DNA of 64,000 nucleotides from Odontocerum albicorne (GCA_949825065.1 OX463847.1:34357789-34421788); one strand, 5' to 3'. Shown: positions 33,119-44,214, counted from the stretch's first letter. The notes: generated by a model from the sequence alone, not told the origin. Made by a program: numbers and translations.

Positions 33119-33337
33119 ACCTCCGTGGCCTAATTGGTAAGACACCTGTCTTCCAGCCTGGAGGTTGAGGGTTCAAATTCCGCTAGAACCCAGATTTTTT
33201 TTAAAAGATTCCAGTCTAGTTTTTACTTCAGACCACTTTAACACTTTTCTGATTGATTGGAAGAGATTGCCACGTGGCAATAGCCCCACCTGGTTGTATA
33301 CACTGTTTACAACGAAAGTGTAATACAATACAATAAT
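33119..33337 (+). mobile_element. tRNA-derived SINE, best full copy
   Basis: Head CTCCGTGGCCTAATTGGTAA (A-box), B-box GGGTTCAAATTCC, body AGATTCCAGTCTAGTTTTTA and GACCACTTTAACACTTTTC. Tail: TTGATTGGAAGAGATTGCCA, the perfect palindrome ATTGCCACGTGGCAAT, GCCCCACCTGG, and GTATACA...ACAACGAAAGTGTAATAC. The internal A- and B-boxes imply polymerase III transcription; it encodes no protein. The minus-strand ORF is a shadow. Confidence 0.92.
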
Positions 33338-33749
33338 TAAAAGCATAAAATATGGAAATCCACCGTTCATGAGCATTTGGTGCAATTTCCATTTAATTTG
33401 ACTGGCCTTCAAATCTAATCGGCCTTCCCACTGTTCTCCGCCCCCCGGGTGCACCATCCATGATTCGCCTTGGGATCTCGCCCTCGCCCATCCTCTGAAG
33501 ATGTCCGGCCCACCTCAGTCTTCCAACTCTAATCTCCCTAGTAAAAAAAGTAGCTCAGTGATATAAAAACTCAGTGACCTAAAAATACGAAATAGCTTTT
33601 CAAACAACTTATTTACTATAATTTTTCTTTTGTTTATCAAACGACAAACTCGCACGGCAAGGTTTTAGCACCTCATTCATAATGTTATTAAAATGAGAAT
33701 AAATACGAGTATATTACAACTAATATTATATAAAAACAGTTATGAATGC
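33338..33749. other. No gene seen
   Basis: A short C-rich patch (33425-33525) is followed by AT-rich sequence; no supported gene. TACGAGTA occurs near 33706. Confidence 0.4.
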
Positions 33750-33978
33750 GAACAGAAGGAGGTGTCGAAAATGCACACTTTCGTCTACTTGACATTCCAT
33801 TTTGAAGACTTGTAATCAAATAAAATAATATATGTAAAGTAAAAGCAAACACAATATTTTATAGAGAAGAAAACTTTCTTTCGAATGATGTATAACCTTT
33901 ACCATTTTGTTTTACTTTTGGTGCTCATTTTTTAATTTGGAAAAAAAACGGACACAGCTTATGTTAACACTAATATAT
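33750..33978 (-). mobile_element. Mariner 5' end with start of transposase
   Basis: Minus strand: terminal region GTTAACATAAGCTGTGTCCG, a leader with AATGAGCACCAAAAGTAAAA, then KMECQVDESVHFRHLLLF, the start of a mariner transposase. The same 5' segment with more of the gene is at 50546-50985. The rest of the transposase and the far terminus are missing. Confidence 0.8.
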
Positions 33979-34261
33979 TTTTATTCCATTTGTAATTTTT
34001 TATCTAAATGACTTCCATATTTTGTAATTCATATCTTATTATCTGAATTGTTTTTATTACTATTAATCGTTATTTCTTGTATACGTATTAATTAAATATG
34101 CTTTATAAAAATATATGGAAGAGATAGTACGATGGGCTATAAATTTCTTTGAGTTGATGCGGTATGCCAAGGTTTGAGTCATGTGATGCATACCCATAAT
34201 TAGATGTAACTTATAAATGTAATAATAATTTTTGACCAAGTAATTATCAAAAAACGGTAAT

Positions 34262-34437
34262 CGATTTTTTCAAGTCCATACGAGTATGTCCTCAGCAAGA
34301 TACAGGCAAAGGCCTAGATTACTTGAGTCACGACAAATGACAGACAAAAAACTACATACCTATAATTTGAGCGTCCACTATAAATCATTTATCTTCAAAT
34401 TATATTTACTTCTCATGTAAAATAAATAAAGAAATCT
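34262..34437 (+). mobile_element. LINE 3' end family D, + copy
   Basis: It matches the minus-strand copies at 37240, 41300 and 54030: GTCCTCAGCAAGATACAGGC, AAAGGCCTAGATTACTTGAG, CACGACAAATGACAG and an AAATAAATAA end. It looks like a LINE 3' end with a short simple tail. Confidence 0.6.
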
Positions 34438-35004
34438 ATTTAAATTACTGTTTCTTTAACATATTTTTTTACTACTTATTGTTTATTATTTGTGTCTTAT
34501 TTTTAATTTTCACTAATTATCAACGTAACTGTAATCTTATAACGCTGTGGACGTGTATTGATAAATTAATAAAATAATCTTAGATGAAGGCATGTGACAA
34601 CCCTAAAGTTACTTAACAATATATCATAGATTGCAAATACATTAATATTCATGCTTTTGTTGGACAGTTCCATGAAATAATGAAATGCAAATGACTGCAG
34701 GCGACTGATATAAAAATTCACGGTTAATAATCGCCCTTCTGCGAAAATAAGAGTAGTCACTGCCTAAGATGGTAACATTTAATCTGTCGACTCTTATCAA
34801 ATTAGCTAATTCTTTGGAGCATTTCAATTTGAGATCTAAACACAAGATAAGGAAACAAAATACGCTAAGGCTAATCTGACAGCAAGGAGGAAATAATGTT
34901 TGTTTTAATCATTTATGGAGTTACCATAATTGAACATGAGTTTTAAGAAATGTTTAAAAATAAATTACTATTTTATTCCACTAATAACATTAATTTACAT
35001 GTGT
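34438..35004. other. No gene seen
   Basis: AT-rich sequence; overlapping minus-strand ORFs show no domain. Confidence 0.4.
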
Positions 35005-35311
35005 TTACTTAGGCAGTAGAGTATCCCAAGATGGCCGAACAAAGGCAGAAATAATAAGTTGGGTCCAACAGGCAAGAGTTGCTTTTAACAAGAAATCCAA
35101 GATATTTGAATCTCCTAATATTGATATCAATGTTAGGAAGAATTTAGTGAAAACTCTTGTCTGGAGTGTGCTGCTGTATGGCTGCGAAACGTGGACCATC
35201 AGCCAGACCGAATCCGGGCGTCTGGCTGCCTTTGAGATGTTGTCCATTGGTCAGATCACATCCGAAACGATGAGGTTGCATTTTTGTATATTGTTTTATT
35301 TATTTGTGTAA
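35005..35311 (+). pseudogene. RTE-type LINE reverse transcriptase fragment, open
   Basis: The frame is open from the YLGSRVSQDGRTKAEIISWV block through ARVAFNKKSKIF and SVLLYGCETWTIS to AAFEMLSIGQI, then runs into unrelated codons and a stop. YLGS, AFNKK and LYGCETWT in this order identify the C-terminal half of an RTE-type LINE polymerase. It lacks the catalytic YxDD region and everything upstream. It is the least damaged LINE coding piece in the window. The minus-strand ORF at the same place is a shadow. Confidence 0.9.
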
Positions 35312-35464
35312 AACTTTTCAACACAATGGAATAAGTGGCATCTAAAGAGTGGGCAGGAGACAACATTGTCTTCAGTACCATTCATCGAGCCTTCACGGAA
35401 CTTAGGTACGTCGTTGAATGTGTTAGCAATACTATCGTATGAGTATTATTAATAGAGAAAAAAA

Positions 35465-35556
35465 CTTTAATTTTATTCTTTCTGGTACCATCGGCAATCG
35501 AATCCGATACCTCCAAGTCAAGCGTCTTATCAACTAGGCCCCGAAGGTTGTCTTCA
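35465..35556 (-). mobile_element. tRNA-derived SINE, 5' half
   Basis: Minus strand: GGGGCCTAGTTGATAAGACG, TTGACTTGGAGGTATCGGAT then TCGATTGCCGATGGTACCAG. The body and tail are absent. Confidence 0.75.
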
Positions 35557-36329
35557 CATTGAAAACAGTCGATAGTCGAATAAACTGTTGACACATTATT
35601 TATTATTGATATTGCGGTTTCAAATACGAGTATAATTCCCCCTGAATTAAAGAGGAGTGATACCTAGGTATTACGAAAGAGTGATACGAGAAGAATAAAT
35701 GAGGTAGAAATAAATACTTTGCTAAAAATATCTGGAATAACAATGTATGGTGTACGTAGATGAAGCAAGTATCAAATAAGGAATACATAATTATGAAAGT
35801 CGAATTTGATAAGATATATATTTTAAGATGGTTTGTATAATATATATTGAGATAATGCGTGGTGAAAGATTTAGCAAACAACTGAATCTGTCTGAAAAAT
35901 CATGGAGATTGAGAAAGTGGCAGTCTGCGGAAATAAAAACGAAGGAGATAGGATAGAAATTTAGACTGAAGGAAAGGCAAATATCAGATATGATATTTGA
36001 GACATTGATTTGCAATAAACTCTTATATTTGCTTTATTCTCCCTATTTAGGGGTGGCTCTTCAAATATGCAAGCTACAAACTCGACAGTGTTGGATTGCC
36101 TCATGCCCAATCTAGCTTTTCTTGAGCTTGCCTCTACATTATACTACCATATTGCCAAACCACTTCATTTTACATTTTTGGATATTTTAATTGTTTAATT
36201 CAATGGTGAGAAGATAGTCACCGATTATTTATTAATCCTCATTTTTAATTATATATGAATCAATATTTTGAACTTTTACTAAACGAATATAAACAGTTAT
36301 GAAATAAAAAATTATACAACGTCCTTTTA
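35557..36329. other. No gene seen
   Basis: Several short minus-strand ORFs of hydrophobic, AT-driven composition; no domain. TACGAGTA near 35626. Confidence 0.4.
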
Positions 36330-36640
36330 TAAATTAGACTCTCCTCAAGGGCGATCTAACTCGCGATTCGAGTGTCCTCAAGGGCGCTCTAATTCGCGAT
36401 TCGACTCTCCTCAAGGGCGTTCTAGCTCGCGATTCGACTCTCCTTAAGAGCGCTCTAACTCGCGATTCGAACCTTCTATTATTGATAGATTAAAAATATT
36501 ACAAAAAAAAATGATTGTAATAATAGAAAGGAAGTGGATGTGGAAATTAGATAAGCAGCTTCCCCGCATCTGCATGTATATAGTGAACATATTTGGTAAG
36601 AAAACCGCAGAAGGACGAACTACAAAGAAACCAATATATA
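36330..36640. repeat. Dispersed element X, copy 2
   Basis: It shares with 24430-25165 the sequence ACTCTCCTCAAG, then AATATTACAAAA, AAGCAGCTTCCCCGC and GAACATATTTGGTAAGAAAA with CCGCAG...GAACTAC. Here the inner array is the 38-bp unit, not the 20-bp unit, and no hAT element is present at the corresponding site. Confidence 0.6.
36338..36472. repeat. ~38-bp minisatellite, 4 units
   Basis: TCCTCAAGGGCGCTCTAACT followed by CGCGATTCGACTC repeats with a few changes per unit. The units are unusually GC-rich for the window. Confidence 0.9.
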
Positions 36641-36689
36641 ATTAGCGTTTTATTTGTAAAACTAAAATATTTGTACACAAATATTGTAA

Positions 36690-36782
36690 GTATACTGTAA
36701 TGACATATGGCCCAAGTGCGGCCCGCACTAATCCCCATGTAAAATATTTTGCCCTCTTACAACAAAAGGTTGCCGACCCATG
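36690..36782 (-). mobile_element. hAT-like end
   Basis: Read on the minus strand it starts CATGGGTCGGCAACCTTTTG and continues GGCCGCACTTGGGCCATATG. The GGGTCGGCAACC start with a GGGCCGCA...GGGCC interior is typical of small hAT elements. The outside flank is ATTTAGAT. The other end was not found. Confidence 0.45.
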
Positions 36783-37239
36783 ATTTAGATGATAAAAAAA
36801 GGCATGTAGTTCATATAATATTGTAGATGATAAAAAAACACGTAGTTCATATTTTCATTCAAAAAATATAAAACAACAGATAAAAAGTATTCATTTGAAA
36901 CAAGTGACGTTAATCGAATGACTCATCTCAAAATAAATGTATAAATAGTACAGTCCATTCCATGTTTATAGAAATTAAAACTATTATATTTTCCTTTACA
37001 AACAGACAGATTTCAGCAGATGGATCCCGCTCGTCTTTAAATATCTCAATTTAATGCTGAGACATTTTATTTATTCTGAGTTAACACGAAAAACATTTTA
37101 ATATTTTTGGCCTGAAAAACAAATCGAATGACAGAATTAAGAGAAACTTTCTATATAATGGACAAGGCTAAATGTAAAAAAGATAAAAAATATATGTTAG
37201 CTCCTTTTTTATAATAATCAAATTTTTAATAATTATTTA
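36783..37239. other. No gene seen
   Basis: A ~30-base duplication (GATGATAAAAAAA-CACGTAGTTCAT) near 36785-36850; otherwise nothing. Confidence 0.4.
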
Positions 37240-37425
37240 TTTTACATGACAAGTTTTTTATATACATACATGTATAATATGTATACATAAAATATAAACA
37301 AACAAGATAAACAAAAAACAATGTAATTTTTTGTGACTACTCAAATTATATGATCTGAGATTGTTACCTGTCATTTGTCGTGACTCGAGTAAACAAGGGT
37401 CTTACTTGGGGCAAATGAACCTGGA
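37240..37425 (-). mobile_element. LINE 3' end family D, - copy
   Basis: ATTTATTTTACATGACAAG, then GTTACCTGTCATTTGTCGTG and ACTCGAGTAAACAAGGGTCT. It matches 41300-41550, with an AT-rich insertion in the middle. Confidence 0.6.
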
Positions 37426-37510
37426 TAAAATGGATCTATGTTATACATTCAACCAATTTTTCATTGTATCATAATTCGATTCCTTCATCAAAACTCTCAT
37501 GACAATTTTT

Positions 37511-37718
37511 AAGACCTAGTTAAAAATATATAACACGTGAATAAATAATTAACACATTGTATGAGACCTAGTTAAAAATATATAACACGTGAATAAATAA
37601 TTAACACATTGTATGAGACCTAGTTAAAAATATATAACACGTGAATAAATAATTAACACATTGTATGAGACCTAGTTAAAAATATATAACACGTGAATAA
37701 ATAATTAACACATTGTAT
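37511..37718. repeat. 52-bp tandem repeat, 4 perfect units
   Basis: AGACCTAGTTAAAAATATAT plus AACACGTGAATAAATAATTA and ACACATTGTATG is repeated four times with no differences seen, so the expansion is recent. Confidence 0.97.
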
Positions 37719-38439
37719 TCCAGCCTTACAATCCCCCAAAAGATAAAAAAAATACATAATTAAAACTTCGCGATTCCCTGCAAAAACTTATGAATGGACA
37801 AAAACAATGACTTGGACTGTATTTTTTTAAATTAATGTATTCGTTCTTCGCAGAAAATGTGTTACTTTTTTTGTACACGTACGATATTTTTATTTTCGCA
37901 AACCCCCTGATATTTCACAGCGCCTCCCGCTAGACTCACAGGTTGAAAAAAGATGCATTCGGGTATATCAATTTACAGTCTTACTCACAATTTCTTAAAT
38001 ACATTCATCAAAAACTTATTCAAGAAATAAAAAATGCTAATAAAATGTTTTAGTAGATGTCTCTGGTAAAGATTAATTGCAACACCTCTCACTCCATCGA
38101 TTCCCAACACGTATTATCCAATCGAAAGTACGAGTAACTTATTCATTTTTATCTCGTAACAGTTTCATCAATAAGTATATGGTAAAGGCAAATTGTAGTT
38201 TTCTAACGCAAACAAAAATGCCCCCTCGATATGGTGCTAAATTCCATTCTACTTATATTTTAATGACTTCAATATCATTGGTCGAGTGCATATAAAAAAA
38301 TTTAGACAATTATTTTAATGTCGGCATCAATTGATTTCAAACTTTATCTCTGTACATATATTTACGAGTATTGATGAGATGACTTCATTGTTTATTTCAA
38401 TCTGTGTCTGAAAAATTTTCCTTTGGAAAATAGTATATC
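37719..38439. other. No gene seen
   Basis: AT-rich sequence; two TACGAGTA motifs (near 38130 and 38365); nothing else supported. Confidence 0.4.
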
Positions 38440-38615
38440 TTGGAGGTCGTTTTCTTTTTCCTCCAATTTTTTTTGTTCCGAATCTATTCAATAGAGCGGG
38501 ATATTATGAAAGAGTTTTTTCCGTTGCTAATCCTATGGCATGGAACGATCTACCTCCAATTAATGAACCATCACATTTATCTGGAGTGTTTTAAAACTAA
38601 CAAGATTGTATTGAA
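38440..38615 (+). pseudogene. CR1/Jockey-type LINE C-terminal relic
   Basis: The frame reads ERVFSVANPMAWNDLPPINE then PSHLSGVF. The P..WN.LP..L....S...FK pattern is the well-known end of CR1/Jockey-group reverse transcriptases. A SINE in the opposite direction begins a few bases downstream. Another frame gives a longer but meaningless ORF. Confidence 0.75.
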
Positions 38616-38617
38616 TT

Positions 38618-38925
38618 TTACTTTTGTCGTGTACAATACAACCTAGCGAGCGTATTGGCATGTGGTAATCTCTTTCAACCAACCAGAAAGATGTTCTAGA
38701 GACTTTTAGTGAAAATCAGACTGGAATCCTTTTTTAAAATGTGGTAATCTGTTTCAACCAACTAGAAAGATATTATGGAAACCTGATGGGAAAATCTTAA
38801 AGCCTCTGTTACATCTTTTTAACTGGACTTGAATACTCTTTTAAAAAATGGATTCTAACGGTAATCGAACCCGCAACTCCTTAGCTGAAAGACAAGCATC
38901 TTGCGTACTTGGCCACAGAGGTCAT
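38618..38925 (-). mobile_element. tRNA-derived SINE with internal duplication
   Basis: Minus strand: head TGGCCAAGTACGCAAGATGC, B-box GGGTTCGATTACCG, body, then TTGGTTGAAACAGATTACCA. A second partial body and tail follow (TTCCAGTCTGATTTTCACTA, TTGGTTGAAAGAGATTACCA), ending in GTTGTATTGTACACGAC. The body-tail part is present twice. Confidence 0.8.
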
Positions 38926-40084
38926 CATGCAAGAGGCTTTTTAATTGACGCTTTATAAGAGATGTTATGTCATAAAAAAAACGTCTGCTGGGTCGAAAAG
39001 CTCCCTAGCCCCAACTATCAGTCGAAACATACTAAATTAGTGAAAAAAAGTGGCGTGAAGTATGGACCCAAATGTTATATTGTATATCCATAATCGGGAC
39101 ATTTTAGCCTTGTCATGAGAACACACGGGCAATAATGAAAGGTTATTTTAATTGTTTATAAAATACAAACAAATTTTGCGTATTGTCAACATTTCACGCC
39201 AATTTTTCTTTGATTTCTTATCCGCGTCACATCAGCTAGTAGTCTAGGATTTGAAAGAAAAAAGCTTGATGATATTCTCTCGATAAAATGTTTTCCCGCG
39301 CCAAATTGACGAAAATAATCCAACCAAATCGCTTAGTCGCCATAATTAGCTTTAGAAATTAGCTATCTTTCATATTTGATATGACAAGGCGTCGTAGTTT
39401 CCCTGCCCGATTTATATTGGTTTGATTTACGTCAACGATCTCCGCATCACACGATAATAAATACGTAGGGTTGCCAAGAATAATAAAATTGATTGTTTTT
39501 ATTGGGAAATGTTAAAAAAATTGCAACACTTAACCTCTTCATCCTTTAACCAGAGAGAGCGGCTTTAAAAAACTACCATGGGGGTGCCGAAACATTTGAG
39601 GCATTAGATTTATCATCGCGTATCATTATTTGGTCGTAAAAATCTCGTTTGAAGACGATATCTTTACCAATAATCTGAGATTTATTATTCAATATTCACA
39701 TCTTCGATAAACTAACTTTCAGAACTCATCCTACCTTAATTCTGATGTATACTCTGGGGTAGAGAATTCCTAGAGGAAACTCGTTAATTATAAATAATTA
39801 CAAATTTATTTAGAGGAGTTTATATAAAAGATGGCGTGAAACGAATCTAAACTTTCAGATGACGTAAATATAAGTGTGCCAGCGCCTTACCGTCGGCGCA
39901 CGCACACCCATGCATATATCCCAAATACCTTTGCATTTTAAAAAATTTACTAAGAACACAGTGCTGTCAAATATATATTATTTAATAACGGTATTTGAAA
40001 TATTTATTCACAAAACTACTATGATTATAGACTGACCAGATGAAGTATGCTATTTGACTATCCTTAATAAAAGCTCTTTAAGCT
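38926..40084. other. No gene seen; somewhat less AT-rich
   Basis: The stretch is largely non-repetitive by eye. It has GC-richer patches near 39180-39440 and 39875-39915. No protein or RNA is recognised. It could be unique intronic or intergenic DNA. Confidence 0.35.
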
Positions 40085-40400
40085 GCAGAATGCAGATACA
40101 AATGTAGAAGAATCGTCAGGTAAGCCTGCACTATCATATTCCTGAGAAGTTGCGAGACTCAGTCATGAAAGATGCAATGAGAGAAAAGAAATTGAGGTGC
40201 TATAAGAGAATTTTTCACAAATTGTGCGAAATAATCTTCAAGGTTCTTAACAGGAGGCAACTGGCTATATCACTGAACTCAGCATTAATGATGCCTCTCT
40301 TAAACGTTACGGAGGAGTTCTGAGAAATGCCACATCAGCGATGAAGTGGTTCATCGAGCCTAGCAGGGCTACTAAGTCAAAAAAATTCGATTGAGTCCTC
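40085..40400 (+). pseudogene. Degraded coding-like block, family unknown
   Basis: Overlapping frames show IPEKLRDSVMKDAMREKKLR, then in another frame LSINDASLKRYGGVL and RNATSAMKWFIEP. The frame switches suggest an old coding sequence with indels, probably from a retroelement. I cannot name the family. Confidence 0.35.
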
Positions 40401-40554
40401 TATATTTTTTAGACCTGTTCAGTGAAATGGTTTACCACTGAAGCTACTCAATGAGGATAATCAGGAACCTTTTATGACTTTCTGTCACTAAATGGCACCT
40501 AAATATAAATTATCATTATTACTAAGGTTTATTTTAGAAAACCTTCGTATCTTA

Positions 40555-40845
40555 CTCAATGGCCTAGTTGATAAGATGCCTGTCTACCAACCCGAGATTG
40601 CGGGTTTGATGCTCGTTAGTATTCAGATTTTTTCAACAAAGGATTTCAGTCTGGTTTTCACTTAAGCTATGTTTAAACACCTTTCTGATTAGTTCGAAGA
40701 AATTAATCTTGGAAAAATACCATTTCAAAATTAAATGATCTTCTTACACGTTAAAACATGATAACTTAAAAGAGATTGCTACGTCGTTATAAACTTGCCA
40801 GGTTGTAATCTATACAACTAAAGTTTAATAAAATATAATTCCACC
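40555..40845 (+). mobile_element. tRNA-derived SINE with ~100-bp insertion
   Basis: Head ATGGCCTAGTTGATAAGATG, B-box region GCGGGTTTGATGCTCG, body TTCAGTCTGGTTTTCACTTA. Extra AT-rich sequence follows, then the tail AGAGATTGCTACGTCGTTAT, GCCAGGTTGTA and ACAACTAAAGTTTAAT. Confidence 0.8.
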
Positions 40846-40977
40846 GGAAGATCCTTTGCTTATCTCCCAAAAGTACAAGTTAAAGTTGGATGTATATTAA
40901 GTTAATTACTTTATTGCAATTTAAATAATAATAAGTAATAAAAGATTGATGTGTTGCAAAAAATCTTAATGTTCTAC

Positions 40978-41008
40978 TTTATACAACGAAAGTGTAATAC
41001 ATTACAAT
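40978..41008 (+). repeat. SINE tail fragment
   Basis: TATACAACGAAAGTGTAATA then CATTACAATG matches the extreme 3' end of the SINE only. Confidence 0.6.
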
Positions 41009-41299
41009 GCTAACGGAAGATTGGTTGTTTATCAAGGGTAACACGGAGAGTTGGAACAAATGTGTTATGGAATCATAGTATAAATATGCCAAAACCCATA
41101 TGACGGATGTCGACAAAGAAAGAATACGAGAATTTAATTTTGAATACAAGAGAGCGAGAGCGGAATACTTGGATTCTCTCCGAAAGTAATTCAAAATTTG
41201 AATCTCGGTGGGTCCGTGATAAATGAAAAGATGGAAACTATACTGAACGAATTTCAAATACCTAGCTAACAATTTTTGAACCGGCATAAAAGGGGACGA

Positions 41300-41550
41300 T
41301 GTATAATTTTTTTTTTTTTTTTATTAATTAATAAATAAAAATAAAAAAATAAATTATACACATGACAAGAAATATACACAATTTGAGAAAAACAACAGAT
41401 GACAAGAAATATACACAATTTGAGAAAAACAACAGATAATTTGATTTGGACATACAATTTTAATGGATCTGGGTTTGTTGCCTTTCATTTGTCGTATCCC
41501 CAGTAAACTATGCTTTTGCCTGTATCTCACTGAGGATATTCAGCATGAGA
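41300..41550 (-). mobile_element. LINE 3' end family D, longest copy
   Basis: Minus strand: CTGAATATCCTCAGTGAGAT, ACAGGCAAAAGCATAGTTTA, ACGACAAATGAAAGGCAACA, then a 38-bp segment (CTGTTGTTTTTCTCAAATTG...) present twice in tandem, then an A-rich simple tail. The T run and the TTATTAATTAATAAATAA at the left edge are that tail. Confidence 0.65.
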
Positions 41551-42184
41551 AAAATAAATCGATACTTCTTTCCGATTTTTGATTACACAAAAACAAAACC
41601 CCGTTGCACGCTCTCATCAACCTGACAAACAGTGACACTCAACTACAACTGGATTTATAAACAAATGATATATTGTATATAAACAAATTCTGCATTTATG
41701 AATATATATTTTCATAAATGTAGAATTTGTTTTACTTCCGTGAATATTTCACGGGTTGCAACTAATAAAATGTATTCGTGTGTGTGTGCATTTAAACATT
41801 TTTACAAAGTCTTTTTAATGAAAAAAAATATATATTTTGATGACCCTTATTGTAAAATCATAAAAAATATTGAAGGACAACCTTAACTTATTATCTCGAC
41901 ACGGACCTTTAAAACGTTTTTGACAAAAACATTGAATAATATTCCGTCATCCTTCATCTGTCTCGGCGAATCTCACACTCAAGCTTCTGACAGTGATTTC
42001 CTAGCGTGATATAACGTTATTTTCTTTTAGATTCTGTGAATCATTTCAAACGAATAAGATTTGAATGAATCATTTGCTTGGACAACTGAAAACTTACGAA
42101 ATCAAAACAAATGAAAATAGCTTATCAAAAGTGCATACCGCCCAGTAAGCGTGCTGGACTTCTATACAGAATGTTGCCGGTTAG
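41551..42184. other. No gene seen
   Basis: An imperfect hairpin (AAACAAATTCTGCATTTATG with CATAAATGTAGAATTTGTTT) lies at 41681-41732. No gene is supported. Confidence 0.45.
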
Positions 42185-42340
42185 TATTGTATTTTATTAC
42201 ATTTACATTATATCATATACGAGTATAGTAAAACCCGGCAGGCTTATCGCCATGTGGCAATCTTTTCAAACTAACCAGAAAGATGTTAAAAAAGTCTAAG
42301 GTGAATAACAGTCTGAAATACTTGAAAAAAATCTGGGTTG
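42185..42340 (-). mobile_element. tRNA-derived SINE, 5' truncated, tail interrupted
   Basis: Minus strand: body AAGTATTTCAGACTGTTATT, tail GTTAGTTTGAAAAGATTGCC, the ACATGGC hairpin centre and AGCCTGCCGGGTT. Where other copies read TGTATACAACG this copy has ACTATACTCGTATATGA, i.e. the TACGAGTA motif sits inside the tail. Confidence 0.75.
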
Positions 42341-42374
42341 TTGTGATTATACTTGTAATATGGTTGAGATTGGG

Positions 42375-42565
42375 TAAATAAATAAATATAGGTTAATTGA
42401 CAGCAACATAGTATGTACCAAATATTTTTAAATAACACTTCTAAAACACATAAATTGCAGATAATACATTAAATACAGAAGCTATCAAAAGGTCTGGGCT
42501 CATCTAATAACAATATAGGGTGAACCCAGCCACGGGGACACCAGATGTTTTTCAGCCCACACCCT
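42375..42565 (-). mobile_element. LINE 3' UTR family C, copy
   Basis: Very similar to 30250-30480, with the region between CTCATCT and TATAGGGTGAACCCAGCCAC deleted. The A-rich tail (AAATAAATAAATAT) is at the left edge. Confidence 0.75.
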
Positions 42566-42594
42566 TGAACACGTAGAATAAGAATATACAAGAA

Positions 42595-42765
42595 ACACAG
42601 AAAATAAATAGATGACAAAAAAAATACATTCAAGAGAGAAGACATTAAAAGGTCCGTGCTCATTCCACAAACGTTCCCCCGGCCGAGATACACCCCACCA
42701 ATGTAGGGCGAGCCCGACTGCAAGGGCATCGGGGGGCTTCCATCCCACACCCCCGCATATCTAGA
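42595..42765 (-). mobile_element. LINE 3' UTR family C, partial copy
   Basis: TAAAAGGTCCGTGCTCATTC, CCCCGGCCGAGATACACCCC and AATGTAGGGCGAGCCCG match family C but with distinct substitutions (GCATCGGGGGGCTTCC). It is a second insertion of a related element, head to tail with the previous one. The minus-strand ORFs here are shadows. Confidence 0.7.
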
Positions 42766-42849
42766 TTAAAGAATAAATTTAAAAAAAAAAACAAAAACGT
42801 ATGGCAGAAAACAAAATAAAAAGCAAACCACCTCAGTTAACTGTCAGCA

Positions 42850-43200
42850 AGAATGAAAAAAAGAAAAGCCTCAAAGGAGTCCAAATTTTACAAAATGACA
42901 AATGGGAAATGAAATAGTTGAGACAACATTGAAATAGTTAGGCAGTAATACATTGAAAGTGATATCTTGAGATTTGAATATGTGTAAGTTTATAAATATA
43001 GAGTGAAAATGTCTCTGCTGTGTGTTTTAATATTGAATATAAATATTTTAAATATGTGATCAATGAATAAGACCATTTTTTGCAGGTATTTGCCTAGTGA
43101 AGGGATTCCATATATCCACAAAATAAAGGGTTTGTCCACATTGTTATGTACTTGTACTCTAAGGTTTGTCTTTAAATTGTAAATGTTGTTTTGTGGCCAG
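42850..43200 (+). repeat. Dispersed repeat family G, copy 2
   Basis: GAATATGTGTAAG, GTGTTTTAATATT and CCTAGTGAAGGGATTCCATA followed by TATCCACAAAAT match 265-570 and 63785-64000. Confidence 0.55.
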
Positions 43201-43444
43201 TATAAAAATTATAATTAGCATTCACTTTGCTTTTCAAAAACGGTTTTTTCTTAGCAATAGAAACCACAATACAGCACAGGATTTTTTACATTTTTTTAAA
43301 CACAAATAAAAAAAACGAAATTCAAGATTCGTACAAAATATTATATATGTATATCATGTATACAAAATAGAATTATTATTTATTGGTTCTTTCTAAATAT
43401 GCATTTCATTCAATTATGACTAGCAAAAAAATACCAAATAATTG

Positions 43445-43710
43445 ATAATAGATTGATTGATAATATCTCACTTTATATGAAAGGGAATGTTCGCGTGATT
43501 GTCCATCTTTATGGGGTTTGTGGGCGTACGATCACGTATGTTTTCATGGATTTCGTTGGGGATGGATAGTCATTTGAATGTTTTTGCGAGCATGTAACTT
43601 GCTTTATTTACTTTTGTCTGTTTAGTTGGAAGAGATTGCCGCCTGGCAATAAGCCCGCCAGATTGTATTTGCAATAAAATTGTTGAATGAATAAAAAAAA
43701 TAATCATGTA
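43445..43710 (+). mobile_element. LINE-B 3' end, copy 4
   Basis: It begins within the UTR (TTGATTGATAATATCTCACT) and ends in the best LINE-B tail: TAGTTGGAAGAGATTGCCGC, the ATTGCC-GCCT-GGCAAT hairpin, AAGCCCGCCAGATTG, GCAATAAAATTGTT. Confidence 0.85.
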
Positions 43711-43737
43711 GAAATATGTTAATTTACATAATAAAAA

Positions 43738-44092
43738 AATTGTTATCTAAAAATATATTTTTTATGTAAAGTTCACTGTAGTACTACGAAATTCCATTCA
43801 CAAAACTGTTTTACTTCATAAATGATTGCATTATCAATAATTAACGGTAGCTCATAATAATTAATATCAAAGGACATCAGCATGTTGTTTCAACATATGT
43901 ATTGTAGAATAACACATGTTATCTAAAAAAGTCATCTAAAAATATTTTTTTATGTCAAGTTCACTGTAGTACTACGAAATTCCATTCACAAAACTGTTTT
44001 ACTTCATAAATGATTGCATTAACAATAATTAACGGTAGCTCATAATAAATTAATATCAAAGGACATCAGCGTGTTGTTTCAACGTAGTTTAT
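43738..44092. repeat. ~165-bp tandem duplication, 2 units
   Basis: TTCACTGTAGTACTACGAAA through TTAACGGTAGCTCATAATAA and GGACATCAGC-TGTTGTTTCA occurs at about 43738-43905 and again at 43925-44092 with few changes. Confidence 0.9.
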
Positions 44093-44214
44093 GATTAACT
44101 GACATTTTAGGTCCAAGTAAGAATTGTGCGCACATAGATCTGCGGCGCCACGCAATTTTAAATAAACCGTACCTATATGTTATATTATGCGTCAAAGACT
44201 CAACTCACATAAAC

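Noticed and set aside
33119..33200. tRNA gene
   Set aside because: A- and B-boxes are present, but the acceptor stem does not pair and the unit continues into a SINE body and tail seen ~26 times.
35005..35247. Minus-strand 80-codon ORF
   Set aside because: The opposite strand carries a clear LINE polymerase frame; this is its shadow.
37511..37718. CRISPR-like array (four identical units)
   Set aside because: The 52-bp units are contiguous with no unique spacers, and the context is eukaryotic.
42469..42750. Two minus-strand ORFs over 42469-42750
   Set aside because: They run through LINE 3' UTR repeats (family C) joined by chance; neither resembles a protein.
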